The notes beneath the pieces are model-generated. The model made no database searches and had not been told where the DNA came from. It saw nothing but the letters and a program-made list of their open reading frames with translations. A program made the position numbers and the translations under genes. Shown in pieces: positions 16,894 through 26,264 of a stretch of DNA of 64,000 bases. The stretch's first letter is position 1; each line of letters opens with the position of its first letter. This DNA comes from Pseudarthrobacter sulfonivorans (GTDB lineage Bacteria > Actinomycetota > Actinomycetes > Actinomycetales > Micrococcaceae): contig NZ_JACXBW010000021.1 in assembly GCF_014712225.1 (NCBI RefSeq), positions 1 to 64,000 of the forward strand. The letters run 5' to 3'.

Positions 16894-18660
16894 ATGGACG
16901 TCACAGCAGACGGCAGCGAGAATTACGTGATCGGGGTGGATTACGGCACGCTGTCAGGGCGGGCCGTCGTGGTCCGGGTCCGGGACGGCAAGGAACTTGG
17001 CAGCGGGGTGTTCGATTACCCGCATGCGGTGGTCACCGAAGCTCTTCCGGCGGACGTGGCCGACGCAGCAGATGGAAAGGCTGCCCGCCTTCCCGGGGAT
17101 TGGGCGCTTCAGGTGCCGAACGACTACCGGGACGTGCTTCGGAACGCCGTGCCGGCGGCGATCGCGGATGCGGAGATTGACCCGTCCGCCGTCGTCGGGA
17201 TCGCGACCGACTTCACGGCCTGCACCATGGTGCCGGTCAAGGCGGACGGCACCCCGCTGAACGAGGTGCCCGGCTTCGCGAACAGACCGCACGCCTACGT
17301 CAAGCTCTGGCGCCATCATGCGGCCCAGGGCCAGGCAGACCGCATCAACGCCCTCGCCGCTGAGCTGGGCGAGACCTGGCTGCCCCGCTACGGCGGGCTG
17401 ATCTCCTCCGAATGGGAGTTCGCCAAGGGGCTGCAGCTGCTGGAAGAGGACCCGGAAGCGTACGCCGAGATGGACCACTGGGTGGAAGCGGCCGACTGGA
17501 TCGTCTGGCAGCTGTGCGGGAACTACGTCCGCAACGCCTGCACTGCGGGGTACAAAGGGATCTATCAGGATGGCAGCTACCCGTCCGAGGACTTCTTGGC
17601 CGCCCTTAACCCTCAGTTCAAGGACTTCGTGAGTGCCAAGCTGGACCACACCATCGGCCGGCTTGGCGACGCCGCCGGCTTCCTGACCGCCGAGGCAGCT
17701 GCCTGGACCGGGCTGCCCGAGGGCATCGCCGTGGCCGTCGGCAACGTGGACGCCCATGTCACCGCCCCTGCGGCGAAAGCTGTGGAGCCTGGCCAGCTCG
17801 TGGCCATCATGGGCACGTCCACCTGCCATGTGATGAACGGTGATGTCCTGCGCGAGGTGCCCGGCATGTGCGGGGTGGTCGACGGCGGCATCGTGGAGGG
17901 TCTGTGGGGCTATGAAGCAGGCCAGTCGGGCGTGGGCGACATCTTCGGCTGGTTCACGAAATACGGCGTTCCGCCGGAGTACCACGACGCTGCGGCCGCT
18001 GCGGGCCTGGGCATCCACGAGTACCTGACGGAACTCACCTCCGGCCGGGAAATCGGCGAGCATGGCCTGATCGCCCTGGACTGGCACTCGGGCAACCGCT
18101 CGGTACTCGTGGACCACGAGCTGTCCGGTGTGGTGGTGGGACAGACCCTGGCCACCCGCCCCGAGGACATCTACCGGGCACTGTTGGAAGCCACGGCCTT
18201 CGGCACCCGCACCATCGTTGAGGCCTTCCGCGACTCCGGCGTGCCGGTGAAGGAATTCATCGTCGCCGGGGGGCTATTGAAGAACAAACTCCTGATGCAG
18301 ATTTACGCGGACATCACCGGGCTGCAGCTCTCCACCATCGGCTCCGCCCAAGGGCCCGCCCTGGGGTCGGCCATCCACGCCGCCGTCGCGGCGGGCCGGT
18401 ACACGGACATCCGGGCCGCCGCGGCGGCCATGGGGTCGGTCCCCGGCGCGGTCTACACCCCGATCCCGGAGAACGTCGCCGCCTACGAGGAACTTTTCCG
18501 GGAGTACCGCACCCTGCACGACTACTTCGGCCGGGGAACCAACGACGTCATGCACCGGCTCAAGGCCATCCAGCGCAACGCCAGACCCAGCCTGGCCGCC
18601 TCAGGTGCCGACCATATCGGTACAGATGCCGCCGAACGCGCCGAGCAGGTGCGCGCATGA
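16894..18660 (+). CDS. araB: Ribulokinase AraB
   Basis: A 588-residue FGGY-family kinase that phosphorylates L-ribulose with ATP, the second step of L-arabinose catabolism. The N-terminal YVIGVDYGTLSGRAVVVRV is the family phosphate-binding start, DFTACTMVPV is typical of AraB, and the C-terminal FIVAGGLLKNKLLMQIYADITG closes the ATP site. Length fits AraB rather than xylulokinase. ATG at 16894 follows TTGGAGGATTC; the frame opens slightly earlier without a site. Its stop overlaps the araD start (ATGA), so the genes are translationally coupled. A LacI-type operator precedes it. Confidence 0.96.
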   Translation: MDVTADGSENYVIGVDYGTLSGRAVVVRVRDGKELGSGVFDYPHAVVTEALPADVADAADGKAARLPGDWALQVPNDYRDVLRNAVPAAIADAEIDPSAVVGIATDFTACTMVPVKADGTPLNEVPGFANRPHAYVKLWRHHAAQGQADRINALAAELGETWLPRYGGLISSEWEFAKGLQLLEEDPEAYAEMDHWVEAADWIVWQLCGNYVRNACTAGYKGIYQDGSYPSEDFLAALNPQFKDFVSAKLDHTIGRLGDAAGFLTAEAAAWTGLPEGIAVAVGNVDAHVTAPAAKAVEPGQLVAIMGTSTCHVMNGDVLREVPGMCGVVDGGIVEGLWGYEAGQSGVGDIFGWFTKYGVPPEYHDAAAAAGLGIHEYLTELTSGREIGEHGLIALDWHSGNRSVLVDHELSGVVVGQTLATRPEDIYRALLEATAFGTRTIVEAFRDSGVPVKEFIVAGGLLKNKLLMQIYADITGLQLSTIGSAQGPALGSAIHAAVAAGRYTDIRAAAAAMGSVPGAVYTPIPENVAAYEELFREYRTLHDYFGRGTNDVMHRLKAIQRNARPSLAASGADHIGTDAAERAEQVRA

Positions 18661-19367
18661 GCGACCTGCTGGAAACCATTGGCCGTATCCGGGCCGAGGT
18701 CTGCGAACTGCACGCCGAGCTTACCCGTTACGAACTGGTGGTCTGGACGGCCGGCAACGTCTCGGCGCGCGTTCCGGGCTGTGACCTGATGGTCATCAAG
18801 CCCTCGGGCGTATCCTACGACGAGCTGACCCCGGAACTCATGGTGGTCACGGACCTGTACGGCACCCCGGTGACTCACCTGTCGGCTGGCGCCGACGGAA
18901 CCGCCGCGGATTGGGACAACCCAGCACTGACGCCGTCCTCGGACACCGCGGCGCACGCCTACGTCTACCGGCACATGCCCGACGTCGGGGGAGTGGTGCA
19001 CACCCACTCCACCTACGCCACCGCCTGGGCAGCGCGCGGTGAAGCGATTCCGTGCGTGCTGACCATGATGGGCGATGAATTCGGCGGCACGATCCCGGTG
19101 GGCCCGTTCGCGTTGATCGGCGACGACTCGATCGGCCGCGGGATCGTGGAGACGCTGCAGGCCTCGAACTCCCCGGCGGTCCTGATGCAGAACCACGGCC
19201 CGTTCACCATCGGCAAGGACGCCCGTTCAGCGGTCAAAGCCGCAGTCATGTGCGAGGAGGTGGCCCGCACCGTCCACATCTCACGGCAGCTCGGCGAGCC
19301 ATTGCCCATCGACCCGGGCCAAATCGAATCCCTCTACGACCGCTACCAGAACGTGTACGGCCGCTAG
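18657..19367 (+). CDS. araD: L-ribulose-5-phosphate 4-epimerase AraD
   Basis: A 236-residue class II aldolase/epimerase family protein. TAGNVSARVPG and KPSGVSYDELTPELMVV form the phosphate-binding part; the zinc ligands are in GVVHTHSTYATAWAARG and the later QNHGPFTIG. It converts L-ribulose 5-phosphate to D-xylulose 5-phosphate, which enters the pentose phosphate pathway. The start overlaps the araB stop by four bases, and araA follows after 26 bases, so the order is B-D-A. Confidence 0.95.
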   Translation: MSDLLETIGRIRAEVCELHAELTRYELVVWTAGNVSARVPGCDLMVIKPSGVSYDELTPELMVVTDLYGTPVTHLSAGADGTAADWDNPALTPSSDTAAHAYVYRHMPDVGGVVHTHSTYATAWAARGEAIPCVLTMMGDEFGGTIPVGPFALIGDDSIGRGIVETLQASNSPAVLMQNHGPFTIGKDARSAVKAAVMCEEVARTVHISRQLGEPLPIDPGQIESLYDRYQNVYGR

Positions 19368-19393
19368 ACCCACCAACTTTCCAGGAGAACTCC

Positions 19394-20914
19394 ATGTCCA
19401 ACGCCAACAACACCTCCCTCGAGCGCTACGAGGTCTGGTTCCTCACCGGCAGCCAGCACCTCTACGGCGAGGATGTCCTCAAGCAGGTGGCCGCGCAGTC
19501 CCAGGAGATTGCCGCCGCCCTCAACGAATCCTCGGATGTTCCGGTCAAGATCGTCTGGAAGCCCGTGCTCACCGATTCGGACGCGATCCGCCGCACCGCC
19601 CTGGAGGCGAACTCGGACGACGCCGTGATCGGTGTGACCGCCTGGATGCACACCTTCTCCCCGGCCAAGATGTGGATCCAGGGCCTGGACCTGCTCCGCA
19701 AGCCGCTGCTGCACCTGCACACCCAGGCCAACCGGGACCTGCCCTGGGCGGACATTGACTTCGACTTCATGAACCTGAACCAGGCTGCGCACGGCGACCG
19801 GGAGTTCGGCTACATCCAGTCGCGCCTCGGCATTCCGCGCAAGACAGTGGTGGGGCACGTGTCCAACCCCGAGGTCTGCCGCCAGGTGGGATCCTGGCAG
19901 CGCGCCTCGGCCGGCTGGGCGGCCGTCCGGACCCTGAAGCTCACCCGCTTCGGTGACAACATGCGCAACGTCGCCGTCACCGAAGGTGACAAGACCGAGG
20001 CCGAGCTACGCTTCGGCGTCTCGGTCAACACCTGGTCCGTCAACGAACTCGCCGAGGCGGTGCACGGCGCCGCAGAGTCCGACGTCGACGCCCTGGTTGC
20101 AGAGTACGAGCGCCTTTACGAGGTGGTCCCCGAGCTCCAAAAGGGCGGTGCCCGCCACGAGTCGCTGCGTTACAGCGCCCGGATCGAACTGGGCCTGCGC
20201 AGCTTCCTGGAGGCCAACGGCTCCGCGGCCTTCACTACTTCCTTCGAGGACCTGGGCGCTCTCCGGCAGCTGCCCGGCATGGCCGTCCAGCGGCTGATGG
20301 CCGACGGCTACGGCTTCGGCGCCGAGGGCGACTGGAAAACCGCCATCCTGGTCCGCGCCGCAAAGGTCATGGGTGCCGGACTGCCCGGCGGCGCCTCACT
20401 GATGGAGGACTACACGTACCACCTGGAGCCAGGCGCCGAGAAGATCCTGGGCGCCCACATGCTCGAGGTCTGCCCCTCCCTGACCGCCAGAAAGCCGCGC
20501 GTCGAAATCCACCCGCTGGGCATCGGCGGAAAAGAAGACCCCGTCCGCATGGTCTTCGACACCGACGCCGGCCCGGGCGTCGTCGTCGCGCTCTCCGACA
20601 TGCGCGACCGCTTCCGCCTGGTGGCCAACGCCGTCGACGTGGTGGACCTGGACGAGCCGCTGCCCAACCTGCCGGTGGCACGGGCGCTGTGGTCCCCGAA
20701 GCCCGACTTCGCGACATCCGCGGCGGCCTGGCTTACCGCTGGCGCGGCCCACCACACCGTCCTGAGCACCGCCGTCGGAATGGACGTATTCGAGGACTTC
20801 GCCGAAATCGCCCAAACGGAGCTGCTCACCATCGACGAGGGCACCACCATCCGGGGCTTCAAAAAGGAACTCGCCTGGAACGCCGCCTACTACAAGCTGG
20901 CCGGCGGGCTGTGA
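19394..20914 (+). CDS. araA: L-arabinose isomerase AraA
   Basis: A 506-residue enzyme that isomerises L-arabinose to L-ribulose. YEVWFLTGSQHLYGEDVLKQV is the diagnostic start, LHTQANRDLPW follows, and LGAHMLEVCPSL and IHPLGIGGKEDPVRMVF in the second half are conserved manganese-site regions of AraA. ATG at 19394 follows CCAGGAGAACTCC. Length is the usual 500 residues. The stop codon overlaps the GTG of the mutarotase gene, indicating coupled translation. Confidence 0.97.
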   Translation: MSNANNTSLERYEVWFLTGSQHLYGEDVLKQVAAQSQEIAAALNESSDVPVKIVWKPVLTDSDAIRRTALEANSDDAVIGVTAWMHTFSPAKMWIQGLDLLRKPLLHLHTQANRDLPWADIDFDFMNLNQAAHGDREFGYIQSRLGIPRKTVVGHVSNPEVCRQVGSWQRASAGWAAVRTLKLTRFGDNMRNVAVTEGDKTEAELRFGVSVNTWSVNELAEAVHGAAESDVDALVAEYERLYEVVPELQKGGARHESLRYSARIELGLRSFLEANGSAAFTTSFEDLGALRQLPGMAVQRLMADGYGFGAEGDWKTAILVRAAKVMGAGLPGGASLMEDYTYHLEPGAEKILGAHMLEVCPSLTARKPRVEIHPLGIGGKEDPVRMVFDTDAGPGVVVALSDMRDRFRLVANAVDVVDLDEPLPNLPVARALWSPKPDFATSAAAWLTAGAAHHTVLSTAVGMDVFEDFAEIAQTELLTIDEGTTIRGFKKELAWNAAYYKLAGGL

Positions 20915-21807
20915 CCGAATACGGACTCCGGCACGGTGACTACACCGCGGTCATCACCGCCCGCGGGGCCGCGGTGCGGGTGTTGCAGCACGGGGAACGT
21001 GACTTGATCGTCCCGTTCCCCGAAGGCGGGCCCATCCCCGACTACCGGGGCATCATCGCGGCCCCCTGGCCCAACCGCATCGCCGACGGCAAGTACACCT
21101 TCCGCGGAGCCGAATACCGGCTGCCCATCAACGAAGTGGAGCGGGACTGTGCCCTGCACGGCCTGGCCTTTCCCCTCGTCTGGACGCTGAAGGAGCATAC
21201 TGAGTCCGCCGTGGTCCTCACCTGCTCAGTCGGCCCGGCGCCAGGTTATCCGTTCCTGGTCAAAGTCACCGCCCACTACCGCCTGGACGCCGACGGCCTG
21301 CACGCGGCCGTAACGGCGACCAACTTCAGCGCCGAAACCGCGCCCTACGGCGTGTGCCCGCACCCGTACCTGGTCGCCGGACCGGCCCCGCTGGATGAAT
21401 GGACGCTGGAGGTTCCGGCCAGCGAGTTCCTGGACGTGACCCCGGACCGACTGTTGCCCGTCGCCGTGCGGGCCGTGGACGGACACGAGTTCGACTTCCG
21501 CACGCCGCGAAGCATCGGTGCCACCAAGATCGACCACGCCTTCACCGGCATCACCTTTAACGATGCCGGCCGCACACGACTCGTGGCCCGGGACCCGAGC
21601 GGGACCGGAGTAGGCATGGCCTGGGACCGGACCTGCCAGTGGCTCCAGATCCACACGGCCGACAAGCAGCCGCCCGCACGGAACAGGCTGGGGCTCGCGG
21701 TGGAACCCATGACCTGTCCCCCTGACGCCTTCAACAGCGGCCAGAATCTGATCCAGCTCGAACCGGGAGAATCCTACGAAGTGTCATGGAAAATCTTCGC
21801 AATGTGA
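20911..21807 (+). CDS. Aldose 1-epimerase (mutarotase) family protein
   Basis: A 298-residue protein of the galactose mutarotase family. ERDLIVPFPEGGPIPDYRG, IIAAPWPNRIADGKYTF and HGLAFPLVW contain the substrate-binding arginine and histidine; YGVCPHPYLVAG holds the second histidine and LGLAVEPMTCPPDAFNSG the catalytic glutamate region. GTG at 20911 overlaps the araA stop, hence the same operon. The enzyme interconverts the alpha and beta anomers of free aldoses, supplying the anomer used by AraA. It ends the ara operon. Confidence 0.92.
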   Translation: MTEYGLRHGDYTAVITARGAAVRVLQHGERDLIVPFPEGGPIPDYRGIIAAPWPNRIADGKYTFRGAEYRLPINEVERDCALHGLAFPLVWTLKEHTESAVVLTCSVGPAPGYPFLVKVTAHYRLDADGLHAAVTATNFSAETAPYGVCPHPYLVAGPAPLDEWTLEVPASEFLDVTPDRLLPVAVRAVDGHEFDFRTPRSIGATKIDHAFTGITFNDAGRTRLVARDPSGTGVGMAWDRTCQWLQIHTADKQPPARNRLGLAVEPMTCPPDAFNSGQNLIQLEPGESYEVSWKIFAM

Positions 21808-21991
21808 GCCGCCCGGTTCCGCCTGATCTTTCGGATGCAGCGCAGGCAGAGCATGCGGTCGATGACGTCGGCGCCGACGATCACGGCGGGCGTTGCGAAG
21901 GCGCTCTCGTGGAGAGCGTCGAGGCTGCGCCAGACCTGCAACCTTTCCGGGGTCCGGCGGTGGCTGGGCGTGCGGAACGCTCCCGCTTCGG

Positions 21992-22318
21992 TGAACCGGT
22001 CCCCGATAGTTGGACTGGCTAAATGGGATTCTAGGCTGCGAGGGTCTGGGCCCGGTATTGCACCGGGCTCAGGCCCTTGAGTTTTGTGGAGATTCTTTCG
22101 GTGTTGTACCAGTGGATGTACTCGTCCAATGCTGCTGCCAGGGCGTTGGTGCTGAGGAACCGGACGTGGTGGAAGAGCTCCTCCTTGAGATGTCCGAAGA
22201 AGTTCTCCATGACTGCGTTGTCATAGCAGTTGCCCTTGCGGGACATCGACTGGGCGGCGCCGGCATCGCTGAGAAGGACCAGCCATGAGGCGTGCTGGAG
22301 GCACACTGGACCAGACCT
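21992..22318 (-). mobile_element. IS3-family insertion sequence remnant (orfB C-terminus)
   Basis: On the minus strand, QSMSRKGNCYDNAVMENFFG, then HLKEELFHHVRFLSTNALAAA and YIHWYNTERISTKLKGLSP form the C-terminal part of an IS3-type DDE transposase, including the catalytic glutamate region, ending with a stop at 22031. Upstream only QHASW...SDAGA is still recognisable, and the rest of orfB, orfA and the other end are missing. TGAACCGGTCCCCGATAGTT (21992-22011) resembles an IS3-family terminal repeat. The element is inactive. The 180 bases between the mutarotase gene and this end show nothing recognisable. Confidence 0.8.
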
Positions 22319-22648
22319 CAGCGATGCGATCAACCATGATCCCAAACGCTTCATTCGCAGCGCGTGCGATCGCAACAGCTGTGAACTACCCCCGGTGAAC
22401 ACGAGCTAAGCGCAAAGGCGAGAGCGGTACTTGGGCAGACGCTAGCCCCGCCACGCACGCTGCGCATCCGTCCCGCTTGAACCCCGTCAAGAGGGGGCAC
22501 CAGGCGCTGTCTCTACCGCCAATACTGCACCATGAAACGCGGGCAAGCCAGAGATTAAGATCGGCGGACCTAGCCGCTACCAACCGACTTCAGCCTGGCG
22601 AGCCGGGCCCGGCAGGTTTGGCCGGCCCGGTCGCGCAGCTGGGCTCCC
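22319..22648. other. Intergenic, nothing recognised
   Basis: About 330 bases between the insertion-sequence remnant and the amidase stop. Only short frames without ribosome sites are present; I see no gene, hairpin of note or repeat. Confidence 0.45.
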
Positions 22649-24115
22649 TTAGCGAGGGTCGATGGGCGTGAACGTTCCGGCGCGTGCTTCGATGACGGTG
22701 GCGGCGTCGAGCAGGGTGTTTTCGTCGAACCGCCGTCCGAGAAGCTGCACCCCGGCGGGTAGTCCGTTGGCCAGCCCGGTGGGTACGGACATGGCCGGGA
22801 ATCCGAGGAGGGGGATCGCCATCATGGACGCCTGCGCAGCCATGAGCCGGCGCATGCTCTCCACGCTGGCGATGTCTGCGTCCTGCTCAAAGGCCTGTTC
22901 GGCCGAGACGGGCAAGAGGATCAGGGGGTGGGATTCGAGGATGGCACCGAGTTGGCGGATGAGTGTGCCCCGGCGGGCGTATCCCGCGATGAACTGTTCC
23001 AGGGTCGGCTTTTCGCCCCACCAGTCGGCAGCTACGGCGTAGTAGTGCTCCGCTGCTTTTTGCATCCCCGCGTCCCCGACCTCGTTGACCAGCGGCATCG
23101 CGAGGCGGAACTCTTCCATGCACAGCAGGTACCAGAGCCGGTAGGCCTCTGCCAGGACGGACAGTTCGATCTCCTCGACTACGTAGCCGACGCCGCTTAG
23201 GTATCCGGCGGCCTGGTCCAGGGAAGCACTCACTGCGGCAGTGGGTGCGGCAGGACCAAAGTCGCGGACAAGTCCGACACGGAGTGGGCGCACGGGCCGG
23301 GCGGCTGCGTGTGCGCCCGGGACGAAGGCGGGGTCCCGCGGGCTGAAGTCATTGAGCGCACTCATGGTGAGCCGAACATCGGCAACGGTGCGGGCCAGGG
23401 GTCCCTGAACGAGCATGCTCTGCACCGACAGGGACGCGTCGACGTCGTCAGGGTGGTAGGTCTGGGCAACCCGCCCCACGGTGGGCCGCAGCCCCACGAC
23501 GCCGCAGGCGTAGGCGGGGTAGCGTACCGACCCGCCAATGTCGTTGCCGCCGGCGATGGGGACCATGCCGGAGGCGACGGCGGAACTCGCCCCGCCACTG
23601 GAGCCGCCTGGGGTGCGGGAGGAGTCCCACGGGTTGAGGGTGCGTCCGTGCAGGTCGTTGTTGGTGAACCAGCGGTAGGCGAAGGCGGGGGAGTTGCTCC
23701 GGCCCATGAGCACGGCCCCGGCGCGGCGCAGGCTGGCCACGTGGGGGCTGTCCTCGTTCGCCATGGCGTCCTTAAAGGCGGAGATGCCTTGCGTGGTGGC
23801 GTAGCCGGCCTGGTCCGAGTTCACCTTGATGGACACCGGGACGCCGTGGAGTGGCCCGAGTTCCTCGCCGGCCGCCCGCCGCCGGTCAGCTTCATCAGCC
23901 ATCGCCAGCGCCTCCTCAGGCCGCACCTCGACAAGGGCGTTGAGTTCCGGGTTGACCTCCTCGATCCGCCCCAGGCAGCTTTGCACCACCTCGCGGCTGG
24001 AGACGATTCCCGTGGCCACAGCACCGGCCATTTCGGTCGCGCTCCAGCGCCACAGCTGGTCGGTGGCATCGACGCCGGGAGACCATGTGGTCAGCGTGGG
24101 ATCCGTAGTGGTCAT
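22649..24115 (-). CDS. Amidase (amidase-signature family)
   Basis: A 488-residue amidase-signature hydrolase. The Ser-cisSer-Lys machinery is visible: lysine in PVSIKVNSDQAG, the glycine/serine loop TPGGSSGGASSAVASGM, and GGNDIGGSVRYPA carrying the nucleophile serine. The C-terminal LGFPAMSVPTGLANGLPAGVQLL is typical of the family. It hydrolyses an amide in the cytoplasm; the family is too broad to name the substrate. ATG at 24115 follows CAAGGAGATTCACC, so the longer open frame is not used. The gene stands alone within an eroded accessory patch and has no obvious operon partner. An allophanate hydrolase role is unlikely, as the extra C-terminal domain of that enzyme is absent. Confidence 0.92.
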   Translation of the reverse strand: MTTTDPTLTTWSPGVDATDQLWRWSATEMAGAVATGIVSSREVVQSCLGRIEEVNPELNALVEVRPEEALAMADEADRRRAAGEELGPLHGVPVSIKVNSDQAGYATTQGISAFKDAMANEDSPHVASLRRAGAVLMGRSNSPAFAYRWFTNNDLHGRTLNPWDSSRTPGGSSGGASSAVASGMVPIAGGNDIGGSVRYPAYACGVVGLRPTVGRVAQTYHPDDVDASLSVQSMLVQGPLARTVADVRLTMSALNDFSPRDPAFVPGAHAAARPVRPLRVGLVRDFGPAAPTAAVSASLDQAAGYLSGVGYVVEEIELSVLAEAYRLWYLLCMEEFRLAMPLVNEVGDAGMQKAAEHYYAVAADWWGEKPTLEQFIAGYARRGTLIRQLGAILESHPLILLPVSAEQAFEQDADIASVESMRRLMAAQASMMAIPLLGFPAMSVPTGLANGLPAGVQLLGRRFDENTLLDAATVIEARAGTFTPIDPR

Positions 24116-24618
24116 GGTGAATCTCCTTGAATTGGAGCGTATTGTCGGGCGAATGAATGTCCGATCGCGCTGGAGAACGCTCGACTGGCGGCTTCCGGTC
24201 GGAAGGTCGTCCCCAGTGCGCACGTGGGCATATCCTCCGGCTGACGCATCCTCACGTCATCGCCGGTGGATCCAGTGAACCAGTGACCTGCCTCACGAGG
24301 CAATACATAATCCAGACAAAGAATTAGCGCATCCATACGCTCGGACTATCAATCAACGGCTCGCACGCCAAAGGCTTCAGGTGGCTCGAAAGACTCCCGT
24401 CCTAAAGGTGGGGGGGATTGCTGGTGGAGTGACAGTCGGGGCGACATTGACCAAGCCAAGAAGGAAGGAGATGACAGACTCCGGCAGTGACAGCCTTCCG
24501 GGCTTGATGACCCGCCGTCATCGTGTGATGGCAGGACGCAGGCGGATACTGTCTGCACGTTCCAAAAGGGGGAGCGGCGCCAGCATCAACTGCGAATGGG
24601 CCGTTAGCGCGGTCAACG
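24116..24618. other. Intergenic, presumed amidase promoter region
   Basis: About 500 bases upstream of the amidase gene. Frames on both strands are short and have no coding character. The far end runs into the decayed nuclease fragment at 24619. No operator was recognised. Confidence 0.45.
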
Positions 24619-24780
24619 GGATACGTCGTCATCGAGCTCGAGACCGGCAAGATGCCCGAAACGCCGGAAAATTCAACTTCTACGTCACCCTCGTCGACAA
24701 ACGCACTTTGGCGCGACCGCAACAACGAAACCATCGGCATCCTCATCAGCGGCACTCTAGGCCGCCTCGGCTTGCCGTGA
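24619..24780 (+). pseudogene. DUF1016 (YhcG-like) PD-(D/E)XK nuclease remnant
   Basis: Three frames in succession give GYVVIELETGKMPE, NAGKFNFYVTLVDK and WRDRNNETIGILISGT. In intact DUF1016 proteins these form one continuous block (FVVIELKTGRF...YAGKLNFYL..VD...NETIGILLC), the nuclease core with the E-x-K motif. At least two frameshifts separate the pieces, and no N- or C-terminal remainder was found. It is a dead fragment, probably left from a mobile or defence-type gene. Confidence 0.7.
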
Positions 24781-24951
24781 CAGTCACGGAGCCGCGGGAG
24801 GGGCGTGGCCGCGCCGGCGAATAGGTAAGCACATTCTGGGTTTCCGGAGCTGCTCCAGGCCGCCTGTTAGGCACGCTCACCCTACCTATTTTGCGAGGCC
24901 GCTAATGAAGATTCCGGCAAGCTAGGGGTGGGGGTGGTGGGCCACACCCGG

Positions 24952-25232
24952 TTATTTTCGCTTCCGCCGGCCCGACCGTCGCCGGTCCCCCGGTTCTTCA
25001 CACTCCTGGCCCGGAAGCCACTGCAGGGCCTCCGGAATCTCGCCGTCGACCGTCCGCAGCGGTGCGAACGGATCACGCGGTGTGAACCGGTGCAGTTGCG
25101 CGTCTTCCCAGCCAAATGCTGCCTGCAGGACCTGATGTACCTGCTTCAGAGCCAGGGGTGCCCCGGATTTCCAACTGGCGCCCAACAGCTGGCCCGCTGT
25201 TGACGAGTTCCACGCGAACCGTCAGGACAACT
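24952..25232 (-). pseudogene. Plasmid pRiA4b Orf-3-like protein remnant
   Basis: On the minus strand one frame reads VLTVRVELVNSGPAVGRQLE, and after a frame change near 25180 another reads LALKQVHQVLQAAFGWEDAQ followed by LHRFTPRDPF, stopping at 24952. The R-x-x-V...L-x-x-L-H-x-V-I-Q-A-A-F-G-W-x-x-x-H-L-H pattern is the start of the pRiA4b Orf-3 family, found on plasmids and in mobile regions. The frameshift and early stop mark it as broken. Confidence 0.65.
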
Positions 25233-25470
25233 TCCCTTTAATCGATGCTCGCGGCCGCAAACGTTCCCACGCCGTCCATACCCTCAAGCCGGTTGCCGTA
25301 CCCGAAGGACGCCGGCGCGACGTGCCGGCTACCAGTCCCCACACTGACCGGGACGGAGTGCAGTGGCCCTCATCCAGTTCCCTCGACGCGGGAACAAGGG
25401 CACGATGGCGTACGTTGCAGTCTCGTCAGAAAGAACACCGCCGAAAACGTCAGAAATGAGAATCAAGAAA

Positions 25471-25773
25471 GTGGCAACCGATTACGACGAAGTCCGCTCC
25501 GACGTCAAGGAATCCCAGGACCGCTCGCTCGAGGCACTGCAATCTGCGAATGCCCCGGACGCCCGCAGCGTCGTCACTGAACTGGACGAAGCCGACGCAC
25601 TCGACGAGGGCCTCACCCCTGGTGGAGAGATCGTCGCCGAAGAGCTCATCGTTCAGGTCATTCCGCAGGCGGCGGACGAGTTCACCTGCTATTCCTGCTT
25701 CCTGGTCCGACACCGGTCCCAGCTCGCGCGCCAAAGCAACGGCCATTCGTACTGCCTCGAGTGTGAGGGGTAG
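25471..25773 (+). CDS. DUF4193 family zinc-ribbon-like protein
   Basis: A 100-residue acidic protein beginning MATDYDEVRSDVKES from a GTG at 25471. The C-terminal DEFTCYSCFLVRHRSQLARQ followed by SYCLECEG carries a CxxC...CxxC pair, the hallmark of the DUF4193 family, which is widespread in actinobacteria and of unknown function. The frame is open about 36 codons further upstream, but relatives begin at this GTG. It appears monocistronic, and a hairpin terminator follows at 25833. Confidence 0.88.
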   Translation: MATDYDEVRSDVKESQDRSLEALQSANAPDARSVVTELDEADALDEGLTPGGEIVAEELIVQVIPQAADEFTCYSCFLVRHRSQLARQSNGHSYCLECEG

Positions 25774-25832
25774 TCATCTCTCCGCCAGGACGCCGTGGTT
25801 GCGGGACAAGGCCCCGGGCTTTGCATGACACC

Positions 25833-25856
25833 GGTGCTCCTCTTTTAAGGAGCACC
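25833..25856. terminator. Hairpin between convergent genes
   Basis: GGTGCTCCT and AGGAGCACC form a perfect 9-base stem around the loop CTTTTA, between the DUF4193 gene and the convergent lipoprotein gene. It can act in both directions, although the T-tract is poor. Confidence 0.6.
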
Positions 25857-25911
25857 ATGTAGTCGTTGAATGGGACTGAGCCAGTCTTCAGGGGGTTTGG
25901 TCCCGTGGAAC

Positions 25912-26247
25912 TTAAGCCCGGCACGCCTCCGTCAGCGCGTCGACTGACCCGGCCGGCACTTGGTCGCCCGCTTCGGCGATCTCGCCCAGCGGCGTCGTAA
26001 TTTCCGCGGGCACCCCGGCGGCGTCGGCAGCGGAGACGAGTCCGCCCAGCAGTGCCTTGTCCTGGATGCTGACGAGCCCGTCCTCCACCACGGCGCAGAC
26101 CTGCTTGCGGACCTCGTCGGTGGCGGCGGTGGCTACCTTGGAAGCGGCATCGTTCGCGGCGTTTTCGGCCGCTTCCTGCACCGAACCACAGCCAGCAATA
26201 AGGAGAAGCAGGGGGACGGCGGACAGGGCGACAAGGCGGCGTTTCAT
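25912..26247 (-). CDS. Small predicted lipoprotein
   Basis: A 111-residue protein with a textbook lipoprotein signal: MKRRLVALSAVPLLLLIAGC, with the lipobox cysteine at about residue 20. The mature part is alanine-rich and helical (AAENAANDAASKVATAATDEV), with two further cysteines (QVCAVVEDG and the near-terminal EACRA) that could form a disulphide. Function is unknown. It lies 17 bases downstream of the GntR regulator on the same strand and may share its transcript. Confidence 0.75.
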   Translation of the reverse strand: MKRRLVALSAVPLLLLIAGCGSVQEAAENAANDAASKVATAATDEVRKQVCAVVEDGLVSIQDKALLGGLVSAADAAGVPAEITTPLGEIAEAGDQVPAGSVDALTEACRA

Positions 26248-26264
26248 CGGTCCAGCCTACCGGC

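Noticed and set aside
21835..22080. Short frame after the mutarotase gene
   Set aside because: No ribosome site or domain, and it runs into the insertion-sequence end; the opposite strand also gave nothing I could name.
24381..24824. 147-codon open frame as a new gene
   Set aside because: Only a short internal stretch resembles a known family, and the flanking matches lie in other frames, so it is a decayed DUF1016 gene.
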